This document shows, in pieces, positions 33,989 to 42,213 of a stretch of 64,000 nucleotides of DNA. Made by a program: the position numbers and the translations under genes. The DNA is from Mesorhizobium loti (GTDB lineage: Bacteria; Pseudomonadota; Alphaproteobacteria; Rhizobiales; Rhizobiaceae): contig AP017605.1 in the NCBI GenBank assembly GCA_002356515.1, positions 1,860,001-1,924,000 of the forward strand, given 5' to 3'. Under the pieces are notes generated by a model. That model had not been told where the DNA came from and did not search any database. It was given only the letters and a program-made list of their open reading frames with translations. Position 1 is the first letter of the stretch; every line of letters starts with the position of its first letter.

Positions 33989-35859
33989 TTTTCCATCCCG
34001 TCCATGCTTTGCACAACACTGTCAACCCTTGCCAAAATCTCAGCTTTGGTCGTCTCATTCACAAATATCTCATGCGCCAACGGCCTCAACTCTCCAACTC
34101 TGCCTTCCACTTCCGATTGCGTTGCAGCCTCGAACCTTCCTTCTAGGGCTCGTTCTTGATACCGCCCGCGTCTTATTCGCTCCCCAGCGTCGATAAAGAC
34201 ATGACGAAAACGCGCACCGAATTTTTCCACCAGATACGCATGATCTTCAGGAAAACGAAGCCCGTCGACAACGATTCGTTGAGCGCCTTCGACGCGTCTC
34301 AACGTTTGCTCGGCTAACCATCTTTGACGCCCTGTATCCTGTATCTGGCGACCCAATTCCTGGCGACTCTCTCTGTCAAGCTTTCGGCCCTGTTCGATGA
34401 GCAGATCATCCAAGACAAGGCTGAATCGCGTATACGCAAACCCACAGCGCTCCAAAGCCTTGGCGAAGGTTGTCTTTCCAGCTGCGATTGGGCCGCTCAC
34501 CCCTACGACGATCGGGCCGGTTGCGGCATCCAGTTTGGGAATGATCAATGGTGGCTCCTCCGCAGTGCCTAGCGCTTCGGAAATGCCCGCCAAATGGAAT
34601 GTGCCGACAAGTGCAGAGGTAATCGCATCAAGCTCATCATGGGAGACGTTACCATCCACAAAGTCGCCTTCAATTCCAAATTCGCTCAGACCGAGTTTCA
34701 GCCACTCGACTCCCGCTCCTTTGCGGGGTATCCGCATAATGTCCTGGGCAGCCCCTGGGTAGCTCTCGATAACCGGAATGCCTTGTTCTCTTAGCACGCT
34801 TGCAAGGCGAATACCCCGAGCAGTCAGTTTCTGCATGCTTGGCAAGAGGCAAGGGTAGACGTTCACCCCGCGCCGTTTGAGTTCCCGCTCGCACACCCTC
34901 ATGATGCCGAACTGCTCACGTCCTGGATCGGAATCGTCGACAGTGATCCTGCCAACGGGCAGGCAAAGCGGAGAGTCAATCGAAACAAGGTCCGGCTTCG
35001 CACCGATAGTGCGACCCAGGATTGCGTCATCACTGAAGATCGTTTCAGTGATGGCCTGACTGCCGTCCAACAAGCACCACCCTGAGCCGCGACTTTCCGA
35101 GCCGGTGAGATCGATACCGACAACGCGTGCTTCGGCAGCGGGACCATCCGCAAGAAGTTGATTGAAGTGAGGCGCAGAGGCCAGGTCGAAGGTCGCGGGC
35201 CGAAGCGCAGGCAGATTTGTCCAGCCAGACGGAGCAGCCCAAGACAAAAATCTGGTTATCCCCGAAAACAAATCCGGATCGATCTCCAATCGATCCAGCA
35301 CATGATCGAAGATAGCACCCATTGCGGCTATATCAGCGCGGTTATAGCGAACAAGAGTTTGAAGCGCACCGAAATCACCTCGGAGGTACCGATGCCACAA
35401 CAAGACGGCAGCGAACCCATCTAAATCACCGATATCGCTCCGCAGTTGGATACCGAGCTGCTTCTCGATTGCCTTTTGTCCTCCGGTCAGACCTACCCGA
35501 CGGCAAAGGTACATCAGGTCGAGATGTGTGCCGGGCAACTCTATATCGGGAAACTCCTGCCGGATGAACCGCTGGTCGAATCGAATACCATTGAACGTCA
35601 CCATGGCGATTGCGTTTTTCGCATCCTCGGCCAACTCTCGGTGATGGTCACCCTTCACCAAGGTTGAAGCGCGCCCTCCAATGGACCAACCTATGACCGT
35701 TATCTCATCGTAATGGTGGCTAAGACCTGTCGTCTCGATATCGAGAAATAGAACTCTATCCGGCTGTGTCGCGCATAGCGCAAGTTGCTCCCTAAGCCGG
35801 AGAGGCAGCGGCCTTCTGCGCATCGAAGGCCGAGTTTCACCTATTGAGGGGGCCAACAT
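33970..35859 (-). CDS. Exonuclease (YprB-type) - DUF429 - dNMP-kinase-like fusion protein
   Basis: A 629-aa three-domain protein from ATG 35859 (frame open to a GTG at 35940). Residues about 33-190: DEDDy 3'-5' exonuclease of the YprB/RNase H-like kind (LFLDIETTG at 37-45, FNGIRFD, and YNRAD). About 244-443: DUF429, also an RNase H-like fold (GIDLTG, SIDSPL, RVCERELKRRG, ESYPGAAQ, HDELDAITSAL). About 452-620: P-loop kinase resembling phage dNMP kinases (GPIAAGKT at 456-463, then RQELGRQIQDTGRQRWLA). First gene of an operon with the PurZ-like gene. I know of no named family with this order. Confidence 0.8.
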   Translation of the reverse strand: MLAPSIGETRPSMRRRPLPLRLREQLALCATQPDRVLFLDIETTGLSHHYDEITVIGWSIGGRASTLVKGDHHRELAEDAKNAIAMVTFNGIRFDQRFIRQEFPDIELPGTHLDLMYLCRRVGLTGGQKAIEKQLGIQLRSDIGDLDGFAAVLLWHRYLRGDFGALQTLVRYNRADIAAMGAIFDHVLDRLEIDPDLFSGITRFLSWAAPSGWTNLPALRPATFDLASAPHFNQLLADGPAAEARVVGIDLTGSESRGSGWCLLDGSQAITETIFSDDAILGRTIGAKPDLVSIDSPLCLPVGRITVDDSDPGREQFGIMRVCERELKRRGVNVYPCLLPSMQKLTARGIRLASVLREQGIPVIESYPGAAQDIMRIPRKGAGVEWLKLGLSEFGIEGDFVDGNVSHDELDAITSALVGTFHLAGISEALGTAEEPPLIIPKLDAATGPIVVGVSGPIAAGKTTFAKALERCGFAYTRFSLVLDDLLIEQGRKLDRESRQELGRQIQDTGRQRWLAEQTLRRVEGAQRIVVDGLRFPEDHAYLVEKFGARFRHVFIDAGERIRRGRYQERALEGRFEAATQSEVEGRVGELRPLAHEIFVNETTKAEILARVDSVVQSMDGMEKCQSQL

Positions 35860-36059
35860 TACGCGTTCGTTCCAATTGCTGCCTCTAAGGGCAAAAGAGT
35901 CATACGAGTGGGGCAATCGGCACAAAAAGCGGATATACACATTTCACGCTTGCGGCCCCGCCGAACGCTACCCATTTTATGGCTCATTGGCGACACCCCT
36001 GATTCGGATATTCAGAGGATAGTGGACGCAAACGTGAAGCGCACGGGAGCCTTTCAGGT

Positions 36060-36353
36060 TTGAAACGCGTTAAGTCAGAATTCAAAGTTGGCCCCTACGA
36101 GGTGACGATCGAATCAGTGGTCGACCGCGAATCGCGCCTTCACGACTATGGCTTTGAAAAAGCCACCTGGCATCGTGGTGTCAGGATAATGCAGCGCTAT
36201 GGTTCTGATAAGGCGCTTGAGTTGATGGACGAACGTGCAGATAGGGCTCTGGCACGAAATGACGTTAAACGCTGCCACAGATGGCGCGACTTAATGGCTG
36301 TAATTCATGCAATAGAAAATGACGAGCCCCAGCCCACGGACAGAGTCCATTAG
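36060..36353 (+). CDS. Small hypothetical protein
   Basis: A 97-aa soluble protein. MKRVKSEFKVGPYEVTIESV suggests paired strands; RALARNDVKRCHRWRDLMAVIHAI suggests helices. TTG start 36060 with CAGG close by is tentative. It is divergent from the fusion gene and overlaps the end of the RlmJ gene by 4 bases. Lower GC than the flanks. No family recognised. Confidence 0.6.
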   Translation: MKRVKSEFKVGPYEVTIESVVDRESRLHDYGFEKATWHRGVRIMQRYGSDKALELMDERADRALARNDVKRCHRWRDLMAVIHAIENDEPQPTDRVH

Positions 36354-37177
36354 GCTCCGCCAGCTACCCATTCGACAGACCATTTTCCTTTGGGGCCGCC
36401 AATTAACGTCATCAATTCATGGCACAAATTCCGCAAACTCTCGTCCACCGTCCAAGGAGTGTTGCAAATGATGATTCCGCTACCGGCGAGCCGAATGCCA
36501 TCTCTTTCATAAGGCAAGAATTCCGCGCGCAACGTTTTTTGGAACTCAGCCGAAACAGTTGCACCTGCAATTTCATCACCGATGGCCGAATCCTTGATTG
36601 GGTACCAAACAAAAAACACGCCTGTTGCCCATTTTTTCGCGCCGATTCGTAAGGCGTTCGCAAGTTGCGTTGTTTCATCCCTCTGTTCGAAAGGAGGGTC
36701 TATGAAGACCAGTCCTCGGCGTTCCTGAGGTGGCAGGAGGGCCTTGATGGCCTCATAGCCGTTGCGCAGTTGCACCGAGATCTTTTGGTCAAACTGGTAG
36801 CGCCTCTCCAATCGAAGGCCATCTTCGGGGTGCAACTCACATGCTATCAGTCGATCACCTTCTCTGAGCATTCTCCGAATAATCTCCGGCGAACCCGGAT
36901 ACGTGGTGATGGAATCTCCGTTCATTTCGGCCAAGAGATCGACATATTGCGGGGCGGATATAAGCTTTCGACCAAATATCCTCTCGACCCCGGCTGCCTT
37001 TTCGCCGGTTCTCTTCGCCTCCTCTGATGTCAGATCATACGAACCAATGCCGGCGTGGGTATCCAGCACCATGAAGGGCTGAGGTTTCTGAGCCAACCGT
37101 TTGAGCACTATGGTCAGAGCCGCATGTTTAAAGACTTCGGTGTGGTTGCCGGCGTGAAAGGCGTGCCGATAGTTCAT
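36350..37177 (-). CDS. rlmJ: 23S rRNA (adenine-2030-N6)-methyltransferase family protein RlmJ
   Basis: A 275-aa RlmJ/DUF519 methyltransferase, which methylates N6 of A2030 in 23S rRNA. It starts with the family's NYRHAFHAGNHTEVFKHA. The SAM motif is VLDTHAGIGSYDL and the catalytic FIDPPFEQRDE (D/N-PP-F/Y type) is near residue 165. Compared with its GC-rich neighbours it is AT-richer, so it may have come with the island; whether the genome has another rlmJ cannot be seen here. Confidence 0.88.
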   Translation of the reverse strand: MNYRHAFHAGNHTEVFKHAALTIVLKRLAQKPQPFMVLDTHAGIGSYDLTSEEAKRTGEKAAGVERIFGRKLISAPQYVDLLAEMNGDSITTYPGSPEIIRRMLREGDRLIACELHPEDGLRLERRYQFDQKISVQLRNGYEAIKALLPPQERRGLVFIDPPFEQRDETTQLANALRIGAKKWATGVFFVWYPIKDSAIGDEIAGATVSAEFQKTLRAEFLPYERDGIRLAGSGIIICNTPWTVDESLRNLCHELMTLIGGPKGKWSVEWVAGGA

Positions 37178-37188
37178 ATTTTGTAACC

Positions 37189-37449
37189 TTAGTGGCTCGT
37201 GCCCTCTGTAGTATTTTCATCTATCCGGTGTCGATGGGTTGTCATGGCTCCTCGCCGCCCTCGTCCATCATCCCCATAGTACACCACCAGGAGGGTCCAA
37301 GCCGCCTTCAAGAGCTTCGTCACTAAGTCCTTGGCCTCGCCTGCTCGGCCTAGCTCTTTATCAAGCCGCCCGTAGAGCAGACTCTGAACCACGGCGGCTC
37401 CAGCGCCAGGAAACAAGACCGGGAGCATTTCGCGCGTCGCTGTCGGCAT
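37189..37449 (-). pseudogene. Decayed copy of a DUF6456 gene (C-terminal fragment)
   Basis: The frame encodes GEAKDLVTKLLKAAWTLLVV and YYG, matching the last part of the DUF6456 protein at 37893 (GEGRDVVTKLLKVGLDLLAV, HYG). At DNA level 37255-37378 aligns with 37899-38012 in the same orientation. The upstream part of the gene is missing. It marks the right edge of the AT-rich island and may be a by-product of its insertion. Confidence 0.65.
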
Positions 37450-37529
37450 GGCTGGTCACATTTTGCAAATTGTGGAACGAGCCCGCGTCCCGCGAGTTAT
37501 ATTAGATCAACCTTGAGAAGGAGGTAGCC

Positions 37530-37835
37530 ATGAAGAAGCTCCTGCTTGCCTCGGTTATCGCCATTGCTTCGGCGGCGGCGATGATCGCGCCTGCCGCCGC
37601 CCGCAGTCACGTCTTTATCGGCATCGGCGGCGGCTACAACGACTATTATGGCAACGATTATTATGATGGATATGGGAACTATGGCGGCCGCTACGTCTAC
37701 AGCCCTTACGACCCCTACGATGACGGCTACCGGCCGCGTTATTTCCACCGGCACCACCACCGCTGCCACATCGAAGTGATCAACCACTGGCGCCACCACC
37801 ACCGGATCGTCGAGGAAGTCCGCGTCTGCGGATGA
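37530..37835 (+). CDS. Small secreted Tyr/Gly/His-rich protein
   Basis: A 101-aa protein with a Sec signal peptide (MKKLLLASVIAIASAAAMIA, cleavage after AAA near residue 24). The mature part is Gly/Tyr/Asp-rich (NDYYGNDYYDGYGNYGG), then His-rich (HRHHHRCHIEVINHWRHHH) with two Cys. The His cluster could bind metal. GAGAAGGAGGTAGCC precedes ATG. GC-rich, unlike the island to its left. No named family. Confidence 0.75.
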   Translation: MKKLLLASVIAIASAAAMIAPAAARSHVFIGIGGGYNDYYGNDYYDGYGNYGGRYVYSPYDPYDDGYRPRYFHRHHHRCHIEVINHWRHHHRIVEEVRVCG

Positions 37836-37892
37836 CCTGATCCGAGTGAAAACGGATCCGGCCGGCATCGCCGGCCGGATTGGTGCGCCGCC

Positions 37893-38486
37893 TCACCGCG
37901 CCATCATCATCCCGTAGTGCACCGCCAGCAGGTCGAGCCCGACCTTCAGCAGCTTCGTCACCACGTCCCTTCCCTCACCCGTCTGTTCCGCCAGGCTCTT
38001 GATCGAGCCACCGGCGCAGCAGACCTGTCGCACCACCGCCGCGACCTCCCAATGGCATAGCGCTCTCGTGGCGGCGGCATGCGCCCGGCCGGCGTCGAGC
38101 ACGCTGTCAGCGATGCCGCCGCCATGGCGGCCGCCGTCGACGCGTTCGGTCCAGCGCATCGGTTTGACGCTGGCCTGCTGGCTGCATTGGAAATCCTCGC
38201 GGTAGCGCTGGCCGGCCTCGCGCTGCTGGCGCGACAGCGAGGTGATGCCGATGAGCGGATCGACATTGCGCACCCGCACGATGCCGCCTGTCGAGGTGTA
38301 GCCGTCATTCGACACTTCGTAGACGCGTCGCGCTTCAGCCGTGCCGGCGTTGAGCCGCTTGCGGCCGAAGGCGTCGTCGCTGAGTGCGAAATCATGGCCG
38401 ATCTCGCGGCGGATGCGCACCTGCTCGGCCTCGCCCTTCGGCAGTTTCGGCGCCTGCGGTTTGGCGGCTTTGGCTTTTTTGGGCAT
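37893..38486 (-). CDS. DUF6456 domain protein (phage-type)
   Basis: A 197-aa protein. Lys/Pro-rich N-terminus (MPKKAKAAKPQAPKLPKG), then the DUF6456 core: QRYREDFQCSQ, DAGRAHAAATRAL, VVRQVCCAGGSIKSLAEQTG, VVTKLLKVGLDLLAVHYG. This domain is frequent in rhizobial prophages and regulatory genes; role unknown. GGAGCCACCCC precedes the ATG. It is the distal member of the leftward phage early operon; a decayed copy is at 37189. Confidence 0.75.
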   Translation of the reverse strand: MPKKAKAAKPQAPKLPKGEAEQVRIRREIGHDFALSDDAFGRKRLNAGTAEARRVYEVSNDGYTSTGGIVRVRNVDPLIGITSLSRQQREAGQRYREDFQCSQQASVKPMRWTERVDGGRHGGGIADSVLDAGRAHAAATRALCHWEVAAVVRQVCCAGGSIKSLAEQTGEGRDVVTKLLKVGLDLLAVHYGMMMAR

Positions 38487-38546
38487 GGGGTGGCTCCTTG
38501 GGCTTGGGGTGTGGTGTCTTTGGTTGGAGAGGTCGGCGGAGATGAA

Positions 38547-38852
38547 TCATCGCGCCACCTGCTTCGCCGGTACTTGCGCTCCCCGCCGCGCCATCAGCTC
38601 GCGCATCGTCCGCCGCTCCCGCACCTCAATGCAGAGCTGCGCGCTTGACGGGCAGAACTGGGCGTTGCCGCTCTTCACCTCGCCGCGCACGAAGCGCTGG
38701 ATGGCGGCCTGCAGGTCGGCAAGCTCGGCGTCGCGCACAGCACCGAGATAGCCGCGCATCTGCATCTCGACATCAGTCAGGGCGGATTGCGGGAAGCATG
38801 AGAACATCGCCGCCAGCGCCTTCGTCGCCTGCTGCAGTTCGGCTGCGGTCAT
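38547..38852 (-). CDS. Hypothetical phage-type protein
   Basis: A 101-aa helical protein starting MTAAELQQATKALAAMFSCF at ATG 38852. It ends with basic residues (RRTMRELMARRGAQVP). Its first 80 bases overlap the end of the DUF1376 gene in another frame, as is usual in compact phage operons. The segment VEMQMRGYLGAVRDAELADL with FCPSSAQL resembles small proteins next to phage replication genes. No known function. Confidence 0.65.
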   Translation of the reverse strand: MTAAELQQATKALAAMFSCFPQSALTDVEMQMRGYLGAVRDAELADLQAAIQRFVRGEVKSGNAQFCPSSAQLCIEVRERRTMRELMARRGAQVPAKQVAR

Positions 38853-39465
38853 GGCTGCGGATCTCCTCGATGATGGCGTTGGCGGCGTCGGTATGGGTTT
38901 TCGGCCGCTGCCAGCCGGGCTTCTTTCCCGAGAAAACGGGAGCTGTTCTGGTCTTCCCCGCAGAAGATAAATGCTGCGCATTTTCAGGGGAGGACACCTC
39001 TTGTTCTTCATGAGCCGAAAAATGCTGCGCATTTTCAGGGGAAAAAGCGGAAGCTTTTTCACTCTGGTTTCTGGAGTCTGGAGAATGCCGCGGCAAAGCG
39101 CCGGCATCTGCTGGAGGATGCGCCTTTGTTTTCAAGGCGGTAGCAGCACCACCACGTGCCCCGGCGGCGGCCCTCGCCTCGCTTTTGACCTGCGCCTTAT
39201 GCAGCTCTCTGGTCAGCCTCTTGTGGCCGATCTCGCCTGACTCGCGCTCGAAGAAGGTCAACAGATCGCCACTGATGGCGCGCCATCTCTTGAGCGACAG
39301 CCGCGCCACCCGCGCCAGCTTGGCGTCGTCGTCGGGCAGCCGGCCGCCGGCGTTCCACATCGCCATCAGGATGAGCATGTAGGCGCCGATCTGCTCGGTG
39401 GAGAGCTGCAACGTGTCGCCGACGAAATCGGAGACGTAGAGCTGCATGAAGGGCCGCTCGCTCAT
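38773..39465 (-). CDS. DUF1376 phage replication-type protein
   Basis: A 230-aa protein. Residues 5-75 are a clear DUF1376 domain (LYVSDFVGDTLQLSTEQIGA, then GRLPDDDAKLARVARLSL), found in phage replication-initiation (O-like) proteins. The rest is low-complexity and includes two copies of SPENAQH encoded by a 22-bp direct repeat near 38972 and 39029. It probably recruits the host helicase or binds phage origin DNA. Overlaps the 38547 gene. Confidence 0.8.
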   Translation of the reverse strand: MSERPFMQLYVSDFVGDTLQLSTEQIGAYMLILMAMWNAGGRLPDDDAKLARVARLSLKRWRAISGDLLTFFERESGEIGHKRLTRELHKAQVKSEARAAAGARGGAATALKTKAHPPADAGALPRHSPDSRNQSEKASAFSPENAQHFSAHEEQEVSSPENAQHLSSAGKTRTAPVFSGKKPGWQRPKTHTDAANAIIEEIRSHDRSRTAAGDEGAGGDVLMLPAIRPD

Positions 39466-39551
39466 ACCTGCCCCATGCTTGCACGCACGCTAATGGAACC
39501 AGCCGCCAGCCCGCACGTTATGACGCGACCATGCCAGAGGGAGGTGTTTCG

Positions 39552-39833
39552 ATGACGGCTTTCATGCCGATTACGCTGCGCTTTTGCGACAACAAGACCA
39601 TGCTGGTCGGCTCGGTCGCCGACGCCGAGACGGCGTTGCGGCACCATTGGCCCGACAAGACCGCACCCGCCTATGTCGAAGCCGTGCGGCTGGTCAGGTT
39701 GGCGGTCGATGGCAGTTGCTGCCCGCGCACCGCCTTCGAGGCCTTCAGCAAGGCCGCCTGGCAACAGGGAATATTGATGGTCAAGCCGAGAAGCCGGGCG
39801 CATGATTGGCTCGACGCCGCCGCCAACCCGTGA
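39552..39833 (+). CDS. DUF982 protein 1
   Basis: A 93-aa DUF982 protein: VGSVADAETALRHHWPDKTA, a Tyr/Glu helix, CCPRTAFEAFSKAAWQQGIL. The helix-WP-helix pattern and length are typical. GGGAGGTGTTTCG precedes ATG 39552. Rhizobial genomes hold many DUF982 genes; no function established. It is divergent from the DUF1376 gene within the phage remnant. Confidence 0.8.
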   Translation: MTAFMPITLRFCDNKTMLVGSVADAETALRHHWPDKTAPAYVEAVRLVRLAVDGSCCPRTAFEAFSKAAWQQGILMVKPRSRAHDWLDAAANP

Positions 39834-39923
39834 AGCCCGCGCGAAGGCGATGCAACCGCCTGGCGGCCTCGCGCGTTTATGAGCGTCGGCTTGAATGCCG
39901 CGCCGAGATCGAGGGTGAACGCC

Positions 39924-40235
39924 GTGGGTACGATGAAAACGCCGCTCAAAGTAAGCCTGGACGGACATGTCGAGGAGATCGACAGCGTCAGCGATGCCGC
40001 CGATTTCCTGCAACGCTGGCCGATCGATCGGCGCGGCCATGTCTACCGCAGCGCGCTCAACGCCTGCAGTGCCGCGATCGCGGCACAGATTTCCGAATCC
40101 GACGCGATGAAAGTGTTCACCGGCTTTGCCCGCGTCGCCGGCATCCTGGTTGCCGAAGCCGGCCCGGCCATGCGGCTGGAGGCACGCACCGTGCAAAGCC
40201 GCATGCCCAAACAGGGCCGGCAGATACCGAAATAG
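39924..40235 (+). CDS. DUF982 protein 2
   Basis: A 103-aa DUF982 protein (IDSVSDAADFLQRWPIDRRG, then AMKVFTGFARVAGILV). GTG 39924 is preferred because GAGGGTGAACGCC lies in front; ATG 39933 is the alternative. A basic C-terminal extension (QSRMPKQGRQIPK) follows the domain. It lies 90 bases after DUF982 protein 1 and converges on the GcrA-type gene with a 2-base gap. Confidence 0.75.
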   Translation: MGTMKTPLKVSLDGHVEEIDSVSDAADFLQRWPIDRRGHVYRSALNACSAAIAAQISESDAMKVFTGFARVAGILVAEAGPAMRLEARTVQSRMPKQGRQIPK

Positions 40236-40237
40236 GC

Positions 40238-40915
40238 TCACTGGCAAACCCGGCGTTGAAACCGCGCCTGGTGGTAGCCGCAGTAGCTCTTCAGCCCTTT
40301 GGTCCGCATGCCGCAGCACAGCATGTCGCCGCCGGGCCGGCCGCCCGGCGCGTCGTTCTCCGGGTCCTCTTCCAGCGTCAGGTCGAGCGGCGCGCGGCAT
40401 CGGGCAAACAGGCAGTCGATGAAGCGCATCGCCACGCCATGCGGCTGGCGGCCGATGGGTCCGCGCGGCGGCGCCGGCACCTTGAGACGGTAGGCCTCGC
40501 CATCGGCGATCAGCACGCCCACCTCGCGCACGAATAGGCGCGGCGGCAGCCAGGCCGGCGAGGAATCGCGTCTGGTCCGGGCGTTGCTCTTGCGCGCTGC
40601 GGTACCCTTGTCGGCATGGACGCCGACGCGCTTTTCCGCGGCCGCCTTGCCGCTCGCCTTGCCCTGCTTTGCAGCCGCCGGCTTGCGTATTGCCTGTTCG
40701 CCGGCGGCCTGTCTCACAACCTTCGGCATCCCCCGGCCATTGGCAAAGCCGATCGCGCCCAGCATGGCGTTGCGGTGGACGATGCCGATGATGGCGTTGC
40801 GCGACACCGCGCTGCCGCGCAGCGCACTGAACGCCGCCGCGATCCTCGAGGCCGAAAGCCCCTCCTTCAGCCAGCGGGCGATCTCTTGCAGTTCGGCGTC
40901 GCTGTAGCTTGCCAT
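40238..40915 (-). CDS. gcrA: GcrA cell cycle regulator family protein (phage-type)
   Basis: A 225-aa GcrA-like protein. The N-terminal DNA-binding module (YSDAELQEIARWLKEGLSAS, then GSAVSRNAIIGIVHR) is followed by a basic Ala/Lys linker and a C-terminal zinc-type Cys cluster (CRAP, CCG, YCGYH). Host GcrA activates sigma-70 promoters bearing methylated GANTC; prophage copies are common and may redirect that control. The insert makes it larger than the chromosomal GcrA (about 170 aa). It is in the leftward arm of the phage remnant. Confidence 0.82.
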   Translation of the reverse strand: MASYSDAELQEIARWLKEGLSASRIAAAFSALRGSAVSRNAIIGIVHRNAMLGAIGFANGRGMPKVVRQAAGEQAIRKPAAAKQGKASGKAAAEKRVGVHADKGTAARKSNARTRRDSSPAWLPPRLFVREVGVLIADGEAYRLKVPAPPRGPIGRQPHGVAMRFIDCLFARCRAPLDLTLEEDPENDAPGGRPGGDMLCCGMRTKGLKSYCGYHQARFQRRVCQ

Positions 40916-41042
40916 GTCCAGGCTCCATCCAGGGGGCCGCCTTCGGCCGCGCCGGTGAGCGCGCCGTCGGCCAGGCGTCAGGGTTCAGGCCCGGTCCGGG
41001 CCACAGTCAGAGGTTCGGTGCGAAAGCCGGCTCGCGGGCGGA

Positions 41043-41423
41043 TCAGCCGGAGCGGATCGAATGCCCGGCGCTCAGGCGCGCCAGCCGCGCCTCGGCTGTC
41101 TTTCTGTCAGGGGCGGAAACCGCCCTGCCCGTCATCGGCTCGAACAGGATGACGGTGCCGTCCTGCGTGCGGATGCAGGAGCGCGCGTATGGACCGGCAT
41201 CATGCCGGTCGAATGGGGGGCCGGAGCCGAGGGGAGCGGCGGCTCCGGCCGTTCCGGCCGCCAGAGACGGGCAGACCGGACCCGAGGCATCAAAGCGCTC
41301 GGGCTTCGCCCCGGCCGGGGAGGACGGCCGGGACGGAAGGGAATGGCTGGCGACTTCGGTCGCCTTGTTCGCCTCACGCGAGGCTGGCGCTACCGCGCCA
41401 TGAAGACTGGACAGGTTCTGCAT
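41043..41423 (-). CDS. Hypothetical protein next to the phage repressor
   Basis: A 126-aa ORF, Ala/Ser/Pro-rich for 75 residues, then a compact part (CIRTQDGTVILFEPMTG, then APDRKTAEARLARLSAG). ATG 41423 is chosen because it lies next to the operator-bearing divergent gap; no strong ribosome site. In temperate-phage layout this is the position of the first rightward/leftward early gene opposite the repressor. No family recognised. Confidence 0.5.
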   Translation of the reverse strand: MQNLSSLHGAVAPASREANKATEVASHSLPSRPSSPAGAKPERFDASGPVCPSLAAGTAGAAAPLGSGPPFDRHDAGPYARSCIRTQDGTVILFEPMTGRAVSAPDRKTAEARLARLSAGHSIRSG

Positions 41424-41433
41424 GACCAGATAT

Positions 41434-41450
41434 AAGCATAACTCAAAAAT
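41434..41450. promoter_or_regulatory. Phage operator, copy 1
   Basis: AAGCATAACTCAAAAAT in the gap between the divergent 41423 and 41498 genes. Its exact reverse complement is at 43992-44008. A 17-base perfect match at two early promoters suggests a repressor operator. Confidence 0.65.
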
Positions 41451-41497
41451 ATATGCAAGCCATTCTTTCATAGACGAGAGCCGCTTTCATCGCTCAC

Positions 41498-42202
41498 ATG
41501 GGCGCCATGGCAAAAACGGAACTGTCGATCAAGGTCGGAGCGGCGATACGCCAGGCGCGCAAGCAGCGCGGCCTGGTCATGCGCCACATTGCCGAGCATA
41601 ACGACACCGATGTCGCCGCCGTCGGCAATTGGGAAACCGGCCGCAACCTGCCCAAGACCGAGAACCTGCTGAAGACCGCCGCCTTCCTGCGCGTCGACCC
41701 GGTGGCGCTCGGCCAAGGGCAGGTCGTCTTCCTTGACGATGCCGGCCCGGTGGCCGACGCCGAGATCGTCACCGATGCCGGCCCGATGCCGGCCGGCTCA
41801 ATGGATATCGAGGTGCTGGGGGCCGCGGTCGGCGGCGACGACGGCGACTTCACCTTCAACGGCGAGCCCGCCGGCTACGTCCAGCGCCCGCCGGGCGTGC
41901 GCAACCTGCCGAAAGTCTTCGCCCTGCATGTGCTGTCCGATTCCATGGTGCCGCGCTACGAACCCGGCGACCTCATCTATTGCGGCGGCCGCGACGCCGT
42001 GCCCGGCGACCATGTGGTGATCGAGACGTTTCCGGAAGAAAACGAGAAGAACGGCAAGGCCTTCATCAAGAAGCTGGTCAAGCGCACAGCGGGCGAGCTG
42101 GTGGTCGAGCAATACAATCCGCCGAAGACGCTGACCTTCAACCGCTACGCGATCAAGCATGTCTGGCGGGTGATCCCGCTGAAGGAATTGCTGGGGTATT
42201 AG
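41498..42202 (+). CDS. Phage-type repressor (HTH + S24 LexA-like peptidase domain)
   Basis: A 234-aa CI-like repressor. HTH at about residues 12-65 (VGAAIRQARKQRGL, then VAAVGNWETGRNLPKTENLL). The S24 domain has the candidate nucleophile Ser149 (LSDSMVPRY), a Lys at 191/192 (AFIKKLVKR) and a possible Ala125-Gly126 cleavage bond. So it could be inactivated by RecA-stimulated self-cleavage. ATG 41498 or 41507. It is divergent from the 41043 gene; a 17-bp operator lies in the gap and another before 44060. Confidence 0.88.
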   Translation: MGAMAKTELSIKVGAAIRQARKQRGLVMRHIAEHNDTDVAAVGNWETGRNLPKTENLLKTAAFLRVDPVALGQGQVVFLDDAGPVADAEIVTDAGPMPAGSMDIEVLGAAVGGDDGDFTFNGEPAGYVQRPPGVRNLPKVFALHVLSDSMVPRYEPGDLIYCGGRDAVPGDHVVIETFPEENEKNGKAFIKKLVKRTAGELVVEQYNPPKTLTFNRYAIKHVWRVIPLKELLGY

Positions 42203-42213
42203 CGCCTCTTTTT

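Noticed and set aside
31942..35859. Complete phage Z-genome cluster
   Set aside because: No DatZ (HD dATPase), MazZ or DpoZ gene is visible; only the PurZ-like enzyme and a kinase-like domain fit, so full DNA substitution is not supported.
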